Made by a program: the position numbers and the translations under genes. Positions 29,411 through 39,476 of a stretch of 64,000 bases of DNA are shown here, in pieces (positions within the stretch are counted from its first letter, which is position 1; the number at the start of each line of letters is the position of its first letter). The stretch is from Pseudodesulfovibrio hydrargyri. Its GTDB lineage: Bacteria; Desulfobacterota; Desulfovibrionia; Desulfovibrionales; Desulfovibrionaceae. The notes under the pieces were generated by a model. It ran no database searches and was not told where the DNA came from. It was given only the letters and a program-made list of their open reading frames with translations. The stretch spans positions 2,382,654 to 2,446,653 of the forward strand of contig NZ_LKAQ01000004.1 in assembly GCF_001874525.1 (NCBI RefSeq). Direction: 5' to 3'.

Positions 29411-29905
29411 CTAGGCCGCCCGGTCCAGGCCGGGGGCGAGGCCGCCCGGAACCGTGTCGGTCAGGACCCTGTCGATGTCCATGAGGATGATGAAGCCGCC
29501 GTCCTGCGACCCCATCCCCAGGATGTAGTCGGATCGGATGACGCTGCCCATCGCCGGGGCGGGCAGTACCTCCTCGGGGGCCATTTCAAAGACCTCCCGT
29601 ACCGAATCGACCAGCAGCCCCATGGTCGGATTACCCTCCAGCGTGCGCACTTCGGTGATGATGATGCACGTGTCCACGGTGGGTCGGGCCGTATCCATTC
29701 CCAGCTTGAGCCGCAGATCCGTGACCGGAACCGCGTTGCCGCGCAGGTTGATGACCCCGCGCATGTGTCGCGGCATTCTCGGTACGGCGGTGATCTCCGT
29801 CAGCTCAAGGACCTCGCGGACACCGGCGATGTCCAGACCGAAGGCGTTGGGGCCAAGGGTAAAGGTCAGATATTGATTCCTCGCGTCGTTTCTCTTGTCG
29901 CTCAT
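29411..29905 (-). CDS. cheW: CheW chemotaxis coupling protein
   Basis: The 164-residue CheW domain (YLTFTLGPNAFGLDIAGVREVL, VPRMPRHMRGVINLRGNAVPV, GLLVDSVREVFEM) couples chemoreceptors to CheA. The conserved Arg in GVINLRG and Glu in REVLEL are present. It lies 10 bases downstream of the MCP gene on the same strand, so receptor and coupler form an operon. The partner CheA may be the one at 57-59 kb or one outside the window. Confidence 0.93.
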   Translation of the reverse strand: MSDKRNDARNQYLTFTLGPNAFGLDIAGVREVLELTEITAVPRMPRHMRGVINLRGNAVPVTDLRLKLGMDTARPTVDTCIIITEVRTLEGNPTMGLLVDSVREVFEMAPEEVLPAPAMGSVIRSDYILGMGSQDGGFIILMDIDRVLTDTVPGGLAPGLDRAA

Positions 29906-29915
29906 GGCGTGCCTC

Positions 29916-31892
29916 CTAGAACCGTTCGAAGCCGGTGTCGTCGGTGTCCAGGTCGATGTCCAGGCCGGTGGCCGGGGCGATCGGGGCGGCCGTCGCGGTC
30001 CGCGCGGGCCTGGGCAGTGCCTTGGGAGCGGGGCGGTGGGCCCTGACCGCCGGGGCGGCGGGGGCCGCGCCCACCTCGAAGTAGCTCAGGACTTCCTGCA
30101 TCTGCTGCCCCTGACCGGCGAGCTCCTCGCTGGTGGAGGCCAGTTCCTCGGCGGCCGAGGCGTTCTGCTGGACGATGGTGTCGAGTTGCATGATGGCGGA
30201 GTTGATCTGTTCGACTCCCGCGTTCTGCTCGCTGCTGGCGGCGGCGATTTCCTGGACCAGCTCGGCGGTGCGGCTGATGTCCGGGACAAGCCTGGTCAGC
30301 ATGGAACCGGCCTTTTCGGCCACCCGGACGCTGGAGGACGAGAGGTCGCTGATCTCGGCGGCGGCCTGTCCGCTGCGTTCGGCCAGCTTGCGCACCTCGG
30401 CGGCGACCACGGCGAAGCCCTTGCCGTGTTCTCCGGCGCGGGCGGCCTCGATGGCGGCGTTCAGGGCCAGGAGGTTGGTCTGGCGGGCGATCTCCTCGAT
30501 GATGGAGATCTTCTCCGCGATATTGGTCATGGCGCTCATGGCTTCCTGGACGGCGTCGCCGCTCTCGCGGGCATCGCGGGCCGCATCGCGGGCGATCTCC
30601 TCGGTGCGGTTCGCGTTTTCGGTGTTCTGGAGGATGTTGGAGGCGATCTCTTCCATGGAGGAGGAGACCTCTTCGATGCTGGCCGCCTGGGAGGTGGCGT
30701 TGTCGGACAGGCTCTGGGCCGCGGCGGACAGTTCCTCGCTGCCCGCTGCCACATGGGTGGAGCTGTCCTGGACCTCGCCGAAGACGTCGCGCAGCTTGGC
30801 CGCCATGGCGCGCAGGGAACTACAGAGGATGCCGATCTCGTCCTTCTGGTCCACGTCGATGTCGGCGGACAGGTCGCCGCCTTCCACGCGCTTGCTCAGG
30901 GTCAGGGCCTTGCCGAGCGGGACGGTGATGCCGCGGGCGATGAGCCAGGCCAGGAAGAGGCCGATCAGGACGGCCACGGCGGAGATGGCCACGGTCACGA
31001 CGATGGAGCGCTGGTTGGAGGCCTGGAGCCGGGGGCCGAGTTCGTCCTGGTCGGTTATGACCGACAGCTTGACCTTGTCTATTTCGTCGGCGATCTCGGG
31101 TCCGAGGCGGTAGAGGGTATCGTTGAGGATGGTCTGGTTGCGGTCGTGGATGACGGCGGCCACGGTCTTGAATGCGGAGATGTAGGCCTCGCGGGAGTCG
31201 AGGACGTCCTTGAGCCCCCGGCGACGTTCCGGGTTCTGCAGTTCGCGGTCGAGCACGGCCAGAAACTCGCCCATGTGGCCGTTTTGTTCGAGAACGGCGG
31301 CCTGGTTGGCGTCGTCGTTGGTGTCCAGGAACTTGAAGACGTGGATGCGCGCCAGAAGCAGGTGCTTCAGGGTCATGGCCGCGTTGTAGGCGGCCACGGT
31401 GTCGCCGTCGCGTTCGGCGCTCTCCAGGATTCCGGTCAGGGTCTCGGCCATGCGGGCGCCCTGAACGTTGAGGACGTTGTTGACCAGGCCGTTGCGCTTG
31501 TCCATGGCGGCGATCAGGTCCGTGACGCCCTTGTCGTAGGCGTTGAGGCTCTCGTCGATGGCGGTCACCAGGGCGGCCCGTTCGGGCTTCCTGATTTCGG
31601 ACAGGGCCATGGCGACCAGTTCCCTGGTCTTGTTCCATTCCTCATGGTATTGTTGCTTGGAGGCGTCGGTGCCGGTGTTGAGATAGGTCATGACGTGCAT
31701 CCTCAACATGAGCAGGTGAGCCTGTACCCGGCCGGCAAGGTTGGAATCCCTGGCCAGTCCCCTGTATTGTACGAAACCGTCCTCGCTGTTGCGGATGGCC
31801 CTGTAGCCGGCGCCGGCGACGATGACCGTGAGCAGTAAAACCAGGCCGAAGCCGATCCCGAGCTTGCGTCCTATGGATACGTTCTTGATCAT
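29916..31892 (-). CDS. Methyl-accepting chemotaxis protein
   Basis: A 658-residue transmembrane chemoreceptor. TM1 lies at about residues 10-30; a helical periplasmic sensor of about 260 residues follows (helical-bundle type, ligand unknown). TM2 is near 293-313, followed by HAMP and a long cytoplasmic coiled coil with the conserved tip [20 protein letters not shown]. After an Ala/Pro-rich linker the protein ends in GFERF, which fits the aromatic-x-x-Phe pattern of a CheR-docking pentapeptide. It is followed by cheW. A near-perfect Fur box lies about 90 bases upstream, hinting at iron-dependent expression. AAGGAA precedes ATG. Confidence 0.95.
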   Translation of the reverse strand: MIKNVSIGRKLGIGFGLVLLLTVIVAGAGYRAIRNSEDGFVQYRGLARDSNLAGRVQAHLLMLRMHVMTYLNTGTDASKQQYHEEWNKTRELVAMALSEIRKPERAALVTAIDESLNAYDKGVTDLIAAMDKRNGLVNNVLNVQGARMAETLTGILESAERDGDTVAAYNAAMTLKHLLLARIHVFKFLDTNDDANQAAVLEQNGHMGEFLAVLDRELQNPERRRGLKDVLDSREAYISAFKTVAAVIHDRNQTILNDTLYRLGPEIADEIDKVKLSVITDQDELGPRLQASNQRSIVVTVAISAVAVLIGLFLAWLIARGITVPLGKALTLSKRVEGGDLSADIDVDQKDEIGILCSSLRAMAAKLRDVFGEVQDSSTHVAAGSEELSAAAQSLSDNATSQAASIEEVSSSMEEIASNILQNTENANRTEEIARDAARDARESGDAVQEAMSAMTNIAEKISIIEEIARQTNLLALNAAIEAARAGEHGKGFAVVAAEVRKLAERSGQAAAEISDLSSSSVRVAEKAGSMLTRLVPDISRTAELVQEIAAASSEQNAGVEQINSAIMQLDTIVQQNASAAEELASTSEELAGQGQQMQEVLSYFEVGAAPAAPAVRAHRPAPKALPRPARTATAAPIAPATGLDIDLDTDDTGFERF

Positions 31893-31980
31893 GATTGTAT
31901 TCCTTTTGCTAATAGTAATTGCTCTTGTTTTAAATTGCCAATTGGAGTATGGTTAAAGTTTTCCTCGCCTTTGATTACCT

Positions 31981-31999
31981 GATAATGATAATCATTCTC
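31981..31999. promoter_or_regulatory. Fur box
   Basis: GATAATGATAATCATTCTC matches the 19-base consensus GATAATGATAATCATTATC at 18 positions. It is about 90 bases upstream of the MCP start (minus) and about 220 upstream of the lipoprotein start (plus). On the minus strand it overlaps a TTGATT-18-TATCAG promoter candidate for the MCP gene; on the plus strand TATAAA (32010) and TATAAT (32035) lie just downstream. Confidence 0.75.
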
Positions 32000-32040
32000 A
32001 AAAATCAAGTATAAAATGATGACGTCCGGTAGATTATAAT

Positions 32041-32149
32041 GGGTTGGGATAATGGCGGTCCGCGCATGGCCGCGATTCGAATGGCTTGCCTTCACAGGCC
32101 AAGAGAAGTATAGCATTACCCGGTCCGCAGTATGCGGGCCGGGTTTTTT
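32041..32149 (+). ncRNA. Candidate Fur-linked small RNA or attenuated leader
   Basis: Between a perfect TATAAT (32035-32040) and a strong terminator (ends 32149) lies about 105 bases without a gene. It has a second possible hairpin, CTTGCCT-tcac-AGGCCAAG (32085-32103). The arrangement of Fur box, promoter, hairpin and terminator resembles the layout of RyhB-type iron-responsive RNAs. A convincing -35 is missing, so a regulated leader of the following lipoprotein gene is an equal possibility. Confidence 0.35.
32119..32149 (+). terminator. Strong terminator in the gap before the lipoprotein gene
   Basis: An 11-bp stem (CCCGGTCCGCA / TGCGGGCCGGG, one G-U pair), a 3-base loop and TTTTTT. It stands upstream of, not after, any plus-strand gene, so it must end a leader or a small RNA. 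Confidence 0.85.
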
Positions 32150-32203
32150 ATCTGGTTGCGGGCATCTGCCGCGGCCGAACCCACAATGCACCAAGCCATT
32201 CCC

Positions 32204-34225
32204 ATGAAAAACTCCGCATATACCGTCAAGACACTGGCCGCACTGGTTCTGGTCGGCCTCCTTGTCTGGGGCTGTGCGCCCCGGACCATGCCCATCAAGA
32301 GCGCGGACCTGCTGTCCACGCCCAATCTCCTGGTCGAGGCCGACGCCGCCTGGAAGGCCAGGCACTGGGAGGCGGCCGAGCTCTACTACGCGGCCGCCCT
32401 GGAGCGGCCGGACCTGGTCAAGAGCGAACTGCCCACGATCTACGTCCGTCTGGCCGAAGCCGCCTCGCGGAACGGCCATTACCACCAGGCGCGCATCGCC
32501 CTGGAGCAGTGGGCCAACCTGGACACGCAGGCCCTGGAGCGGGCGGACTGGGAGCGGCTCTACCTGGACGCCATGGCCGGACTGGGCAAGACCGAGCGGC
32601 TGGACAACCACCTCAAGTGGGTCCTGGACGCGGCCAACGTGCCGTGGCCGACCAAGCTGGAGGTGGCCCTGTGGTACGCCGGTTACTACGGCGGCCACGA
32701 GGACTACGAGCGCGCCCTGGACGTGCTGGACAAATTCTACGCCCAGGCCCCGGACACGCCCGCCAAGTCCCTGTTTGAGCAGGAGTTTCGGCAGCAGTTG
32801 ACCGACATGGACGACACCGATGTGGGCGACCTTGCCAAGGCGGTCAACCCGTCCAACCAGTGGCGCTTCCCCTACGCCCTGGTGGCCTTCGAGCGCGGCG
32901 TGCGCACGGCCTCGGACGACACGGCCTGGTCCGCCAACTGGCGCACCCTGCGCGATCTGGCGTCGTCTGGCGAGCTGGCCGATCCCGTCCCGCTGCGGGA
33001 CAAGCTGGCCGAGCTCGAGGCGCGCTACGGCGTGCCGCGCATCGGCCTGGCCCTGGCCCTGCCCGTGACCGGGCCGTACGCCAAGGTGGGCGTGAAGATC
33101 CTGCGCGGCGCCGGGCTGGCCCAGTGGCGGCTGGCCCAGGAGGGCGTGGACGTGGAGCTGGCGGTCATCAACACCGAGGCCCCGGGATGGGAATCCCGGC
33201 TGGCACAGCTGCCCAGCCATTTCACCGTGGTCGGCGGGCCGTTGCGCATCAACGCCTTCAAGCGTTTCTACGAGGCCGATTCCCCGGCCGCCGGGGTGCT
33301 TGAGAAGCGCGCCGTGTTCGCCTTCCTGTCGTCCCTGGGCGATTTGACCGAGGGCAAGGACGCCTGGCGTTTCTTCTCGAGCCGCAACGACGAGGTGCGC
33401 AGCCTGGTCCACCTGACCGTGGACAAGCTCGGCATCACCGATCTGGCCGTCTTCTACCCCGAGGAGAAGTTCGGCCGGTCCATGGCCCAGACCTTCTACA
33501 ACGAGGCCGCGCCGCTGGGCGGCCGGATCAAGGGCATGCAGTCCTATCCGCCGCACGAGCTCAAGCAGTGGACCCGCCGGGTGGGCAAGCTGTTGAACGT
33601 GCCGTCCGATTTCAGCAACAACAAGGACGTGCCCCTGCCCATGCCGGACTTCGGGGCCGTATTCATCCCGGACGGCTGGCGTCAGGCCCAGACCTTGCTG
33701 CCCAACTTCTTCTTTTACGAGGGCGACCAACTGGTCTTCCTCGGCCCCGGCCTGTGGAGCCGCGCCCTGGACGACGCCAAGGACGTGGACGAGCACTACT
33801 ACCGCCTGGCGGTCTGCCCCGGCGCGTGGTGGGACGGTTCGGACGGCGGCAGGGCGCTCCAGGCGGCCCTGACCGAGGAGGGCTTGGGCCAGGCAGACTT
33901 CTGGGTGGCGCTGGGCTACGACTTCCTGCGTTTCGCCGGAAAGCTCGGCACCCTGCCCGCGTCCTGGGACAGCGCCATGGTCAACAAGCGCATACACAGG
34001 GCCGAGCGCATGGACTTCAGCATGGCCCCCATGACCTGGAACGAGGACGGCGCGGCCAGCCAGGACCTGTACCTGTTCACCCCGGCCTCCAACGGCAAGC
34101 GGATCATGGACCCGGAAAAGTTCGCCGAACGCATCGCCAGGGCCAAGGCCCGGCGCGAGCGGCGCATGGAAAATTACGAGAAGCGGCTGGAGGAAGAGGG
34201 CAAACCCTCGGCCTCCGGCCAGTAG
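32204..34225 (+). CDS. LppC/LpoA-like lipoprotein with periplasmic-binding fold
   Basis: A 673-residue lipoprotein. The signal peptide ends in a lipobox (LLVWGC), so Cys24 is lipidated. Residues 45-280 form TPR-like helices. From about 290 ([19 protein letters not shown]) a type I periplasmic-binding fold runs to about 620. This two-part build matches LppC/LpoA penicillin-binding-protein activators and related ABC-substrate-binding lipoproteins. It may stimulate peptidoglycan synthesis from the outer membrane. Met at 32204 is chosen because the signal peptide starts there; the upstream frame crosses a terminator. gatC follows 37 bases after the stop. Confidence 0.8.
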   Translation: MKNSAYTVKTLAALVLVGLLVWGCAPRTMPIKSADLLSTPNLLVEADAAWKARHWEAAELYYAAALERPDLVKSELPTIYVRLAEAASRNGHYHQARIALEQWANLDTQALERADWERLYLDAMAGLGKTERLDNHLKWVLDAANVPWPTKLEVALWYAGYYGGHEDYERALDVLDKFYAQAPDTPAKSLFEQEFRQQLTDMDDTDVGDLAKAVNPSNQWRFPYALVAFERGVRTASDDTAWSANWRTLRDLASSGELADPVPLRDKLAELEARYGVPRIGLALALPVTGPYAKVGVKILRGAGLAQWRLAQEGVDVELAVINTEAPGWESRLAQLPSHFTVVGGPLRINAFKRFYEADSPAAGVLEKRAVFAFLSSLGDLTEGKDAWRFFSSRNDEVRSLVHLTVDKLGITDLAVFYPEEKFGRSMAQTFYNEAAPLGGRIKGMQSYPPHELKQWTRRVGKLLNVPSDFSNNKDVPLPMPDFGAVFIPDGWRQAQTLLPNFFFYEGDQLVFLGPGLWSRALDDAKDVDEHYYRLAVCPGAWWDGSDGGRALQAALTEEGLGQADFWVALGYDFLRFAGKLGTLPASWDSAMVNKRIHRAERMDFSMAPMTWNEDGAASQDLYLFTPASNGKRIMDPEKFAERIARAKARRERRMENYEKRLEEEGKPSASGQ

Positions 34226-34262
34226 CCGCCCCCAGCCGGTGCGGCGCATAAAGGAGAAAACC

Positions 34263-34547
34263 ATGAAGATCAGTCCCGAAGAAGTGGCCAAGGTCGCCAG
34301 CCTCTCCCGGCTCGACCTGCCCGAGGACAAGCTCGAATTGTTCGCCGGGCAGCTCGGCGACATCCTCGCCTACATGGACAAGCTCGGCGAGCTCGACACG
34401 GACGCGGTGGAGCCCCTGTACAGCCCTGTCAAGCACACCACTGTGCTGCGCCGGGACGAGGTGCGCAAGGACTACAGGCGCGAGGAAATCCTGGCCAACG
34501 CCCCGGAGCAGGACGGCCAGTTCTTCATTGTTCCGCGCATTGTTTAA
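34263..34547 (+). CDS. gatC: Aspartyl/glutamyl-tRNA amidotransferase subunit C
   Basis: GatC is the 94-residue scaffold subunit of the GatCAB enzyme that converts misacylated Glu-tRNA(Gln) or Asp-tRNA(Asn) to the amide form. It has the family pattern [17 protein letters not shown], then [20 protein letters not shown], and ends with [15 protein letters not shown] precedes the ATG at 34263. gatA follows 27 bases later; gatB is not in the window. Confidence 0.95.
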   Translation: MKISPEEVAKVASLSRLDLPEDKLELFAGQLGDILAYMDKLGELDTDAVEPLYSPVKHTTVLRRDEVRKDYRREEILANAPEQDGQFFIVPRIV

Positions 34548-34574
34548 TATTTTGATATAATTCAGGATTGATTG

Positions 34575-36032
34575 ATGTCTGAACTGCACACGAAGACCCT
34601 TTCCGAGATCGCGGCCCTGCTGCAATCCGGCGACGTCAAGGTTGTCGAGGTGGTCAAGCACTGCCTGGACCGCATCGAGGCCACCGAGCCCCAGGTCAGG
34701 GCGCTCATCACGGTCATGGGCCAAGAGGCCATGAAGCAGGCCGAGGCCATGGACGCCGCCGGTCCGGACCCGTCCAAGCCGCTGTGGGGCGTGCCCATGG
34801 TGCTCAAGGACCTGTTGACCACCAAGGGCGTGAAGACCACCTGCGGCTCGAAGATCCTCGAGAATTTCGTGCCCTTTTACGACGCCACGGCCGTGGCCAG
34901 GTTGAAGGAGGCCGGGGCCGTATTCGTGGGCAAGGCCAACATGGACGAGTTCGCCATGGGTTCGTCCACCGAGAACTCCGCGTTTTTCATGACCGCCAAC
35001 CCGTGGGACGTGGAACGCGTGCCCGGCGGGTCTTCGGGTGGCTCCGGGGCCACTGTGGCGGCCGGGCAGTGCTTCGGCGCGCTCGGCACCGACACCGGCG
35101 GGTCCATCCGCACCCCGTCCTCGTTCTGCGGCATCGTCGGGCTCAAGCCCACCTACGGGCGCATCTCCCGTTTCGGGCTGATCGCCTACGGCTCGTCGCT
35201 GGACCAGATAGGGCCCATGACCCGGTCCGTGGAGGACGCGGCCCGGCTGCTCCAGGTCATGGCCGGACACGACCCCAAGGACTCCACCTCCGTGGACGTC
35301 GAGGTTCCGGACTACCTGGCCGGGCTCGGCCGCGAGGACCTCAAAGGCGTGAAGATCGGCTTGCCCGAGGAATACTGGGGCGAGGGCCTGGACGAGGAGG
35401 TCAAGGAGGCCTGCGCGGGCGCCGTGGCCGAGATGCAGAAGCTCGGAGCCGAGGCCGTGCCGGTCAAGCTGTCCCTGACCGAGTACGCCATCGCCACCTA
35501 CTACATCATCGCCATGGCCGAGGCCTCGTCCAACCTGTCCCGGTTCGACGGCGTGCGCTTCGGCCACCGCAACAAGAAGGCCGAGGAGCTGATCGACATG
35601 TACACCGCCAGCCGCACCGAAGGGTTCGGCGACGAGGTGCAGCGGCGCATCATCATGGGCACCTACGTGCTCTCCAGCGGCTACTACGACGCCTACTACA
35701 ACAAGGCCGCCAAGGTCCGCCGCCTGCTGCGCCAGGACTTCGACAAGGCCTTCGGGCAGTGCGACTTCATCGCCGGGCCGGTCTGCCCGACCACGGCCTT
35801 CATCAAGGGCGACAAGGCCGATCCGCTACAGATGTATCTCATGGACATCTTCACCATCTCCGCCAACCTGGCGGGCATCCCGGCCATGTCCCTGCCCGTG
35901 GGGCTGGGGAAGGACTCGGTCATGCCGGTGGGCCTCCAGCTCATGGGCCCGGCCTTCAGCGAAGCCGACATGCTCTCCGTGGCCGAACGGCTGGAGCGCG
36001 CCCTGCCGCCTCTGTCCATGCCTGAACTCTAG
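34575..36032 (+). CDS. gatA: Aspartyl/glutamyl-tRNA amidotransferase subunit A
   Basis: This 485-residue amidase-signature enzyme supplies ammonia from glutamine for tRNA-dependent amidation. The catalytic Lys-cisSer-Ser triad is visible in [13 protein letters not shown] (Lys), [14 protein letters not shown] and [17 protein letters not shown] at 34575 has AGGA 7 bases upstream; a TTG directly in front is not needed. It is cotranscribed with gatC and ends at a perfect terminator. Confidence 0.97.
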   Translation: MSELHTKTLSEIAALLQSGDVKVVEVVKHCLDRIEATEPQVRALITVMGQEAMKQAEAMDAAGPDPSKPLWGVPMVLKDLLTTKGVKTTCGSKILENFVPFYDATAVARLKEAGAVFVGKANMDEFAMGSSTENSAFFMTANPWDVERVPGGSSGGSGATVAAGQCFGALGTDTGGSIRTPSSFCGIVGLKPTYGRISRFGLIAYGSSLDQIGPMTRSVEDAARLLQVMAGHDPKDSTSVDVEVPDYLAGLGREDLKGVKIGLPEEYWGEGLDEEVKEACAGAVAEMQKLGAEAVPVKLSLTEYAIATYYIIAMAEASSNLSRFDGVRFGHRNKKAEELIDMYTASRTEGFGDEVQRRIIMGTYVLSSGYYDAYYNKAAKVRRLLRQDFDKAFGQCDFIAGPVCPTTAFIKGDKADPLQMYLMDIFTISANLAGIPAMSLPVGLGKDSVMPVGLQLMGPAFSEADMLSVAERLERALPPLSMPEL

Positions 36033-36047
36033 TCGACGCCAAGAGAA

Positions 36048-36085
36048 AGCCGGTTGCCGATATGGATCGGCAACCGGCTTTTTTT
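36048..36085 (+). terminator. Terminator after gatA
   Basis: A perfect 14-bp stem (AGCCGGTTGCCGAT / ATCGGCAACCGGCT) with loop ATGG is followed by a run of T. Confidence 0.92.
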
Positions 36086-36111
36086 ATTGGCTGAGTATTG
36101 GAAGTCCGGGC

Positions 36112-36318
36112 TCATCGCCTGCGGTCCGGCTCCTCGGCGTTGTCGTCCTTCATCCAGTTGTAGTTGAGGCTCGTCCGGCCCATGGCCCCGTGGTTCACGA
36201 ACCGGATGTTCGAGGCCGGTCCGCCTTTGCGCCAGGCCCGGTACAGGCCGAGGAATCCGGCCAGGAAGAACAGGGCGGTGAAGGCCAGGAAGCCGATGCC
36301 GTGGTATTGGTGCTCCAT
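36112..36318 (-). CDS. Small single-span membrane protein (68 aa)
   Basis: No family is recognised with confidence. One hydrophobic helix (GFLAFTALFFLAGFLGLYRAW, about residues 7-27 before trimming) is followed by a basic then mixed hydrophilic tail ending DDNAEEPDRRR. GATEWAY features such as a ribosome-binding site are weak. Codon use and GC match the surroundings, and the frame lies in a gap between gatA and mnmA that nothing else fills. It is probably a real small inner-membrane protein, function unknown. Confidence 0.5.
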   Translation of the reverse strand: MEHQYHGIGFLAFTALFFLAGFLGLYRAWRKGGPASNIRFVNHGAMGRTSLNYNWMKDDNAEEPDRRR

Positions 36319-36459
36319 GGGGCGTCCATTAACCATTGTCGGCGGCAGGGTAAGAAACCGTCCACGCCATCTCGCCGGGATACCACCGGATTATAATACC
36401 TTCCCATTTTTCTCCCGGTCTCGTAGGATGCCGCACATGACGCACAGGGGAGAACGTTG

Positions 36460-37497
36460 ATGACCGTTGCCGTGGCCGTTTCGGGCGGCATGGACAGTTT
36501 GCTGGCGCTTGCGCTGCTCAAGGAGCGGGGCGAGGCGATTTTTGCCGTGCACGGCCATTTCCTGCCCCCGTCCCCGGCCTGGGAGCGGGTGGCGGAAGGG
36601 CTGGGCGCGGCCTGCGAGACGTTGGGCGTGCCGTTCCATGCCCTGGACCTGCACGAGGCCTTTGACGACCGGGTGGTCAAGCCGTTCGTGGCCGAATATC
36701 GGGCCGGGCTGACGCCCAATCCGTGCGCCATGTGCAACCCGCGCATGAAGTTCGGGGTGCTCTTCGACGCGGCCCGCAACCTCGGGGCGGACCGGCTGGC
36801 CACCGGGCATTACGTCAGCTTGGCCGACCGGGAGCAGGGGCGGATGCTGGTGCGCGGCCAGGACGCCTCCAAGGACCAGAGCTATTTCCTGTCCATGGTT
36901 CCGGTGGAAAAGCTGCGTCTGGCCGAGTTTCCCCTGGCCCGGACCTTCAAGCGCGACGTGCCCGCCATCCTTGCGGAACACGGGCTGACTCCGCCGCTGC
37001 CCAGCGAGAGCCAGGAGATCTGCTTCGTGCCGGACGACGACTACCAGCACTTTCTGACCGCGCGTTGCGACATGCCCGGCCCGGGCCCGGCGGCCCTGCC
37101 GGACGGCCGGGTCATCGGCGAGCACCAGGGGCTGTGGCGGCACACCCAGGGCCAGCGGCGGGGCTTGGGCATTCCGTGGTCCGAGCCGCTTTACGTCCTG
37201 GACAAGGAGGTAGAGAGCAATACCCTCATCGTGGGCCCCAGGGAATTTCTCGCCGCCAACGGGTGCGTGGCCGGACAGGTCAACCTCATGTGCCCGGTCA
37301 GGGACTGGCCCGGCACCGTGCTGGTCCAGACCCGCTACCGCCAGAAGGCCAAGCCCGCCAAGGCGTGGCTGTCCGGCGGCAAGCTGTATTTCGATTTCCT
37401 GGAGCCGCACACGCGGCCCACGCCCGGCCAGGTGGCGGCGGTCTTCGACGAGGCCGGGACCGTGCTCGGCGGCGGGATCATCGAGGAGGCGCTGTAG
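36460..37497 (+). CDS. mnmA: tRNA-specific 2-thiouridylase MnmA
   Basis: MnmA thiolates uridine 34 at position 2 in Lys, Glu and Gln tRNAs. The 345-residue protein has the PP-loop VAVSGGMDSLLAL near the N-terminus, the first catalytic Cys in NPCAMCNPRMKF and the second in SQEICFVPDDDY, and the GQRRGLGIP motif of the central domain. It is slightly shorter than E. coli MnmA. ATG at 36460 has GGGAG 7 bases upstream; a TTG directly upstream is the alternative. Confidence 0.9.
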   Translation: MTVAVAVSGGMDSLLALALLKERGEAIFAVHGHFLPPSPAWERVAEGLGAACETLGVPFHALDLHEAFDDRVVKPFVAEYRAGLTPNPCAMCNPRMKFGVLFDAARNLGADRLATGHYVSLADREQGRMLVRGQDASKDQSYFLSMVPVEKLRLAEFPLARTFKRDVPAILAEHGLTPPLPSESQEICFVPDDDYQHFLTARCDMPGPGPAALPDGRVIGEHQGLWRHTQGQRRGLGIPWSEPLYVLDKEVESNTLIVGPREFLAANGCVAGQVNLMCPVRDWPGTVLVQTRYRQKAKPAKAWLSGGKLYFDFLEPHTRPTPGQVAAVFDEAGTVLGGGIIEEAL

Positions 37498-37499
37498 CT

Positions 37500-38123
37500 C
37501 TACCAGTCGCGGTTGCGTTCGAGCCGTTCCTGGAGGTCGCGGTCGAACCCGTCGCGGCGCTCCTTGTTCATGACCTTGTGGATTTTTTCGGCGGTCAGCT
37601 CCGGCTTCTTCTCCAGGTACGTGGCCGAGCGCTGCACCGCGCTGGTGGCCCGGTAGTAGAGGGGCTCACGGTAGGTCTTGAGCAGGCCGAAGCCCGCCTC
37701 GCGCTGGTCCATGTAGATGAGCGTCAGGCCGAGATAGTAGGTGGAGTCCGGCAGATCCGGGTATTTTTCGAGGGTGTCGGTGAAGATTTTGCGGGCCGCC
37801 TCGAAATTTCCGTCGTTCAACTGCTTGATTCCTGCCTTGTTGTTGAGATAGGCCTCGTTCGGGCCGTTGTTCAAAAAGTCCCCGTAGGAGTTCAGGGACA
37901 CGCCGATCCCCCCCGCGCCGAAGCCCACCGAGGTCGAGCCCGCGCCCACGCCGACGCCCACGCCGCCCCCACCGGTGCCCACCCCGACGCCCACGCCGAG
38001 GGACGAGCCCACGCAGGCCGCGAGCGGCAGGGCCAGGAGCATGGCGAGCAGGGGAGCGAGAATCGCGGCCCGAAGCCGGGACGCGGTGCCTGAGCGGCGG
38101 GAAATGGCATTCGTTTGCTTCAT
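37500..38123 (-). CDS. TPR lipoprotein with glycine-valine repeat
   Basis: A 207-residue exported lipoprotein: signal peptide with lipobox LPLAAC (Cys37). After the Cys comes a low-complexity Gly/Val segment of about 35 residues (GVGVGVGTGGGGVGVGVGAG), then a globular part with TPR-like helices (IKQLNDGNFEAARKIFTDTL, then DSTYYLGLTLIYMDQREAG). The tail is highly charged (RRDGFDRDLQERLERNRDW). Function unknown; the Gly/Val repeat may be a flexible spacer from the membrane. GAGGTGG precedes ATG. It converges with mnmA, with 2 bases between stops. Confidence 0.75.
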   Translation of the reverse strand: MKQTNAISRRSGTASRLRAAILAPLLAMLLALPLAACVGSSLGVGVGVGTGGGGVGVGVGAGSTSVGFGAGGIGVSLNSYGDFLNNGPNEAYLNNKAGIKQLNDGNFEAARKIFTDTLEKYPDLPDSTYYLGLTLIYMDQREAGFGLLKTYREPLYYRATSAVQRSATYLEKKPELTAEKIHKVMNKERRDGFDRDLQERLERNRDW

Positions 38124-38183
38124 GGGGGCCACCTCGGCTAGAGTTGATGAACTTTTTTACAAACCGGACAGACGTATTCTAGC

Positions 38184-39476
38184 ATGACAACCTTCCACAC
38201 CGCCACCCTGGGCTGCAAGATCAACCAGTACGAGACCCGGTCCATCGCCGAGGCCTGGGCTGGGCGGGACGCGGTCGAGGTGGACGACCCGCGCGAGGCC
38301 GATCTCATCCTGGTCAATTCCTGCGCCGTGACCGCCAACGCCGTGGCCGACCTGCGCCAGGCCGTGCGCCGCTTCCACCGCGACAACCCCGAGGCCGGGA
38401 TCATCGTCACCGGATGCGCGGCCCAGGTCATGCCCGACGAGTTGGCGACGCTTCCCGGCGTGGTCCGGGTGGTCGCCCAGGCGGACAAGGCGCGGCTCCT
38501 GGACGGTCCGGAGGATACGGGGCGGGGCGGCGGCGAAAAGCCGAAGTTCGCGCCCTTTTCCATCACGGGCTACGGCCGGGCCCGGGCCGTGGTCAAGGTC
38601 CAGGACGGCTGCTCCCATTTCTGCACCTACTGCATCGTGCCCCTGACGCGCGGCCGGTCCGTGAGCCGCGACATGGCCGAGGTGGAGGCCGAGGTCGGCA
38701 GGCTGCTTGCTGCTGGCTTCCGCGAGTTCATCCTGAGCGGCATCAACCTGCGCCATTTCGGACGCGACCTGCCCGGCAAGCCGGACTTCTGGGACCTTGT
38801 GGCCCGCCTGGAAAAGGCCTTCGCCCTGGACTGGGCCGGGCGGGCGCGGCTGCGCATCTCGTCCGTGGAGCCGGGCCAGCTGACCGACAAGGCGCTTGCC
38901 GTGCTCGGCGCGTCCCGGCTGGTCTGCCCGCAACTCCATCTCTCCCTCCAGAGCGGCGACCCGGACGTGCTCAAGGCCATGGGGCGCGGCCACTACTCGC
39001 CGCAGTCCGCCGTGGAGTTCATGGAACGGCTCAAGGCGCACTGGCCGGTCATGGGACTGGGCGCGGACCTGATCACCGGGTTCCCGGGCGAGACCGAGGC
39101 GCAGTTCAAGCGCACCGTGGAGTTGTGCCGGGCCCTGCCCCTGACCTACGGACACGTTTTTCCCTACTCCGAGCGGCCCGGCACCCGGGCCGTGGACCTG
39201 CCCGACGCGGTGGACGTGCCGGTGCGCAAGGAGCGGGCGGCCCGGCTGCGCAAGCTGGTGGGCCGCAGGAAGACGGCCTTTCTCAAGCGATTGCTCGACC
39301 TGCCGCACCTGGACGTCCTGGTCCAGGACGGGCGCGGACGCGGGGTCAGCCAGTACTACGCGGCCTGCCGGTTCGAGGACGCGCCCGGCTGCGCGCCCCG
39401 TTCCCTGGTCCGGGCGCGCCCCGTGCGCGTGGACAAGGGCGTGGTCGTCGTCAAACCCGTGGAGGAAGGGGAATGA
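38184..39476 (+). CDS. mtaB: tRNA t6A37 methylthiotransferase MtaB
   Basis: This 430-residue radical-SAM enzyme adds a methylthio group to t6A at position 37 of tRNA. Three N-terminal cysteines for the auxiliary cluster lie in LGCKINQYE, VNSCAVT and VTGCAAQ. The radical SAM cluster motif is CSHFCTYCIVP. The C-terminal TRAM-like region is short and weakly conserved. MtaB rather than MiaB is favoured by the GCKINQYE start and length. Its stop overlaps the next start (ATGA). Confidence 0.9.
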   Translation: MTTFHTATLGCKINQYETRSIAEAWAGRDAVEVDDPREADLILVNSCAVTANAVADLRQAVRRFHRDNPEAGIIVTGCAAQVMPDELATLPGVVRVVAQADKARLLDGPEDTGRGGGEKPKFAPFSITGYGRARAVVKVQDGCSHFCTYCIVPLTRGRSVSRDMAEVEAEVGRLLAAGFREFILSGINLRHFGRDLPGKPDFWDLVARLEKAFALDWAGRARLRISSVEPGQLTDKALAVLGASRLVCPQLHLSLQSGDPDVLKAMGRGHYSPQSAVEFMERLKAHWPVMGLGADLITGFPGETEAQFKRTVELCRALPLTYGHVFPYSERPGTRAVDLPDAVDVPVRKERAARLRKLVGRRKTAFLKRLLDLPHLDVLVQDGRGRGVSQYYAACRFEDAPGCAPRSLVRARPVRVDKGVVVVKPVEEGE

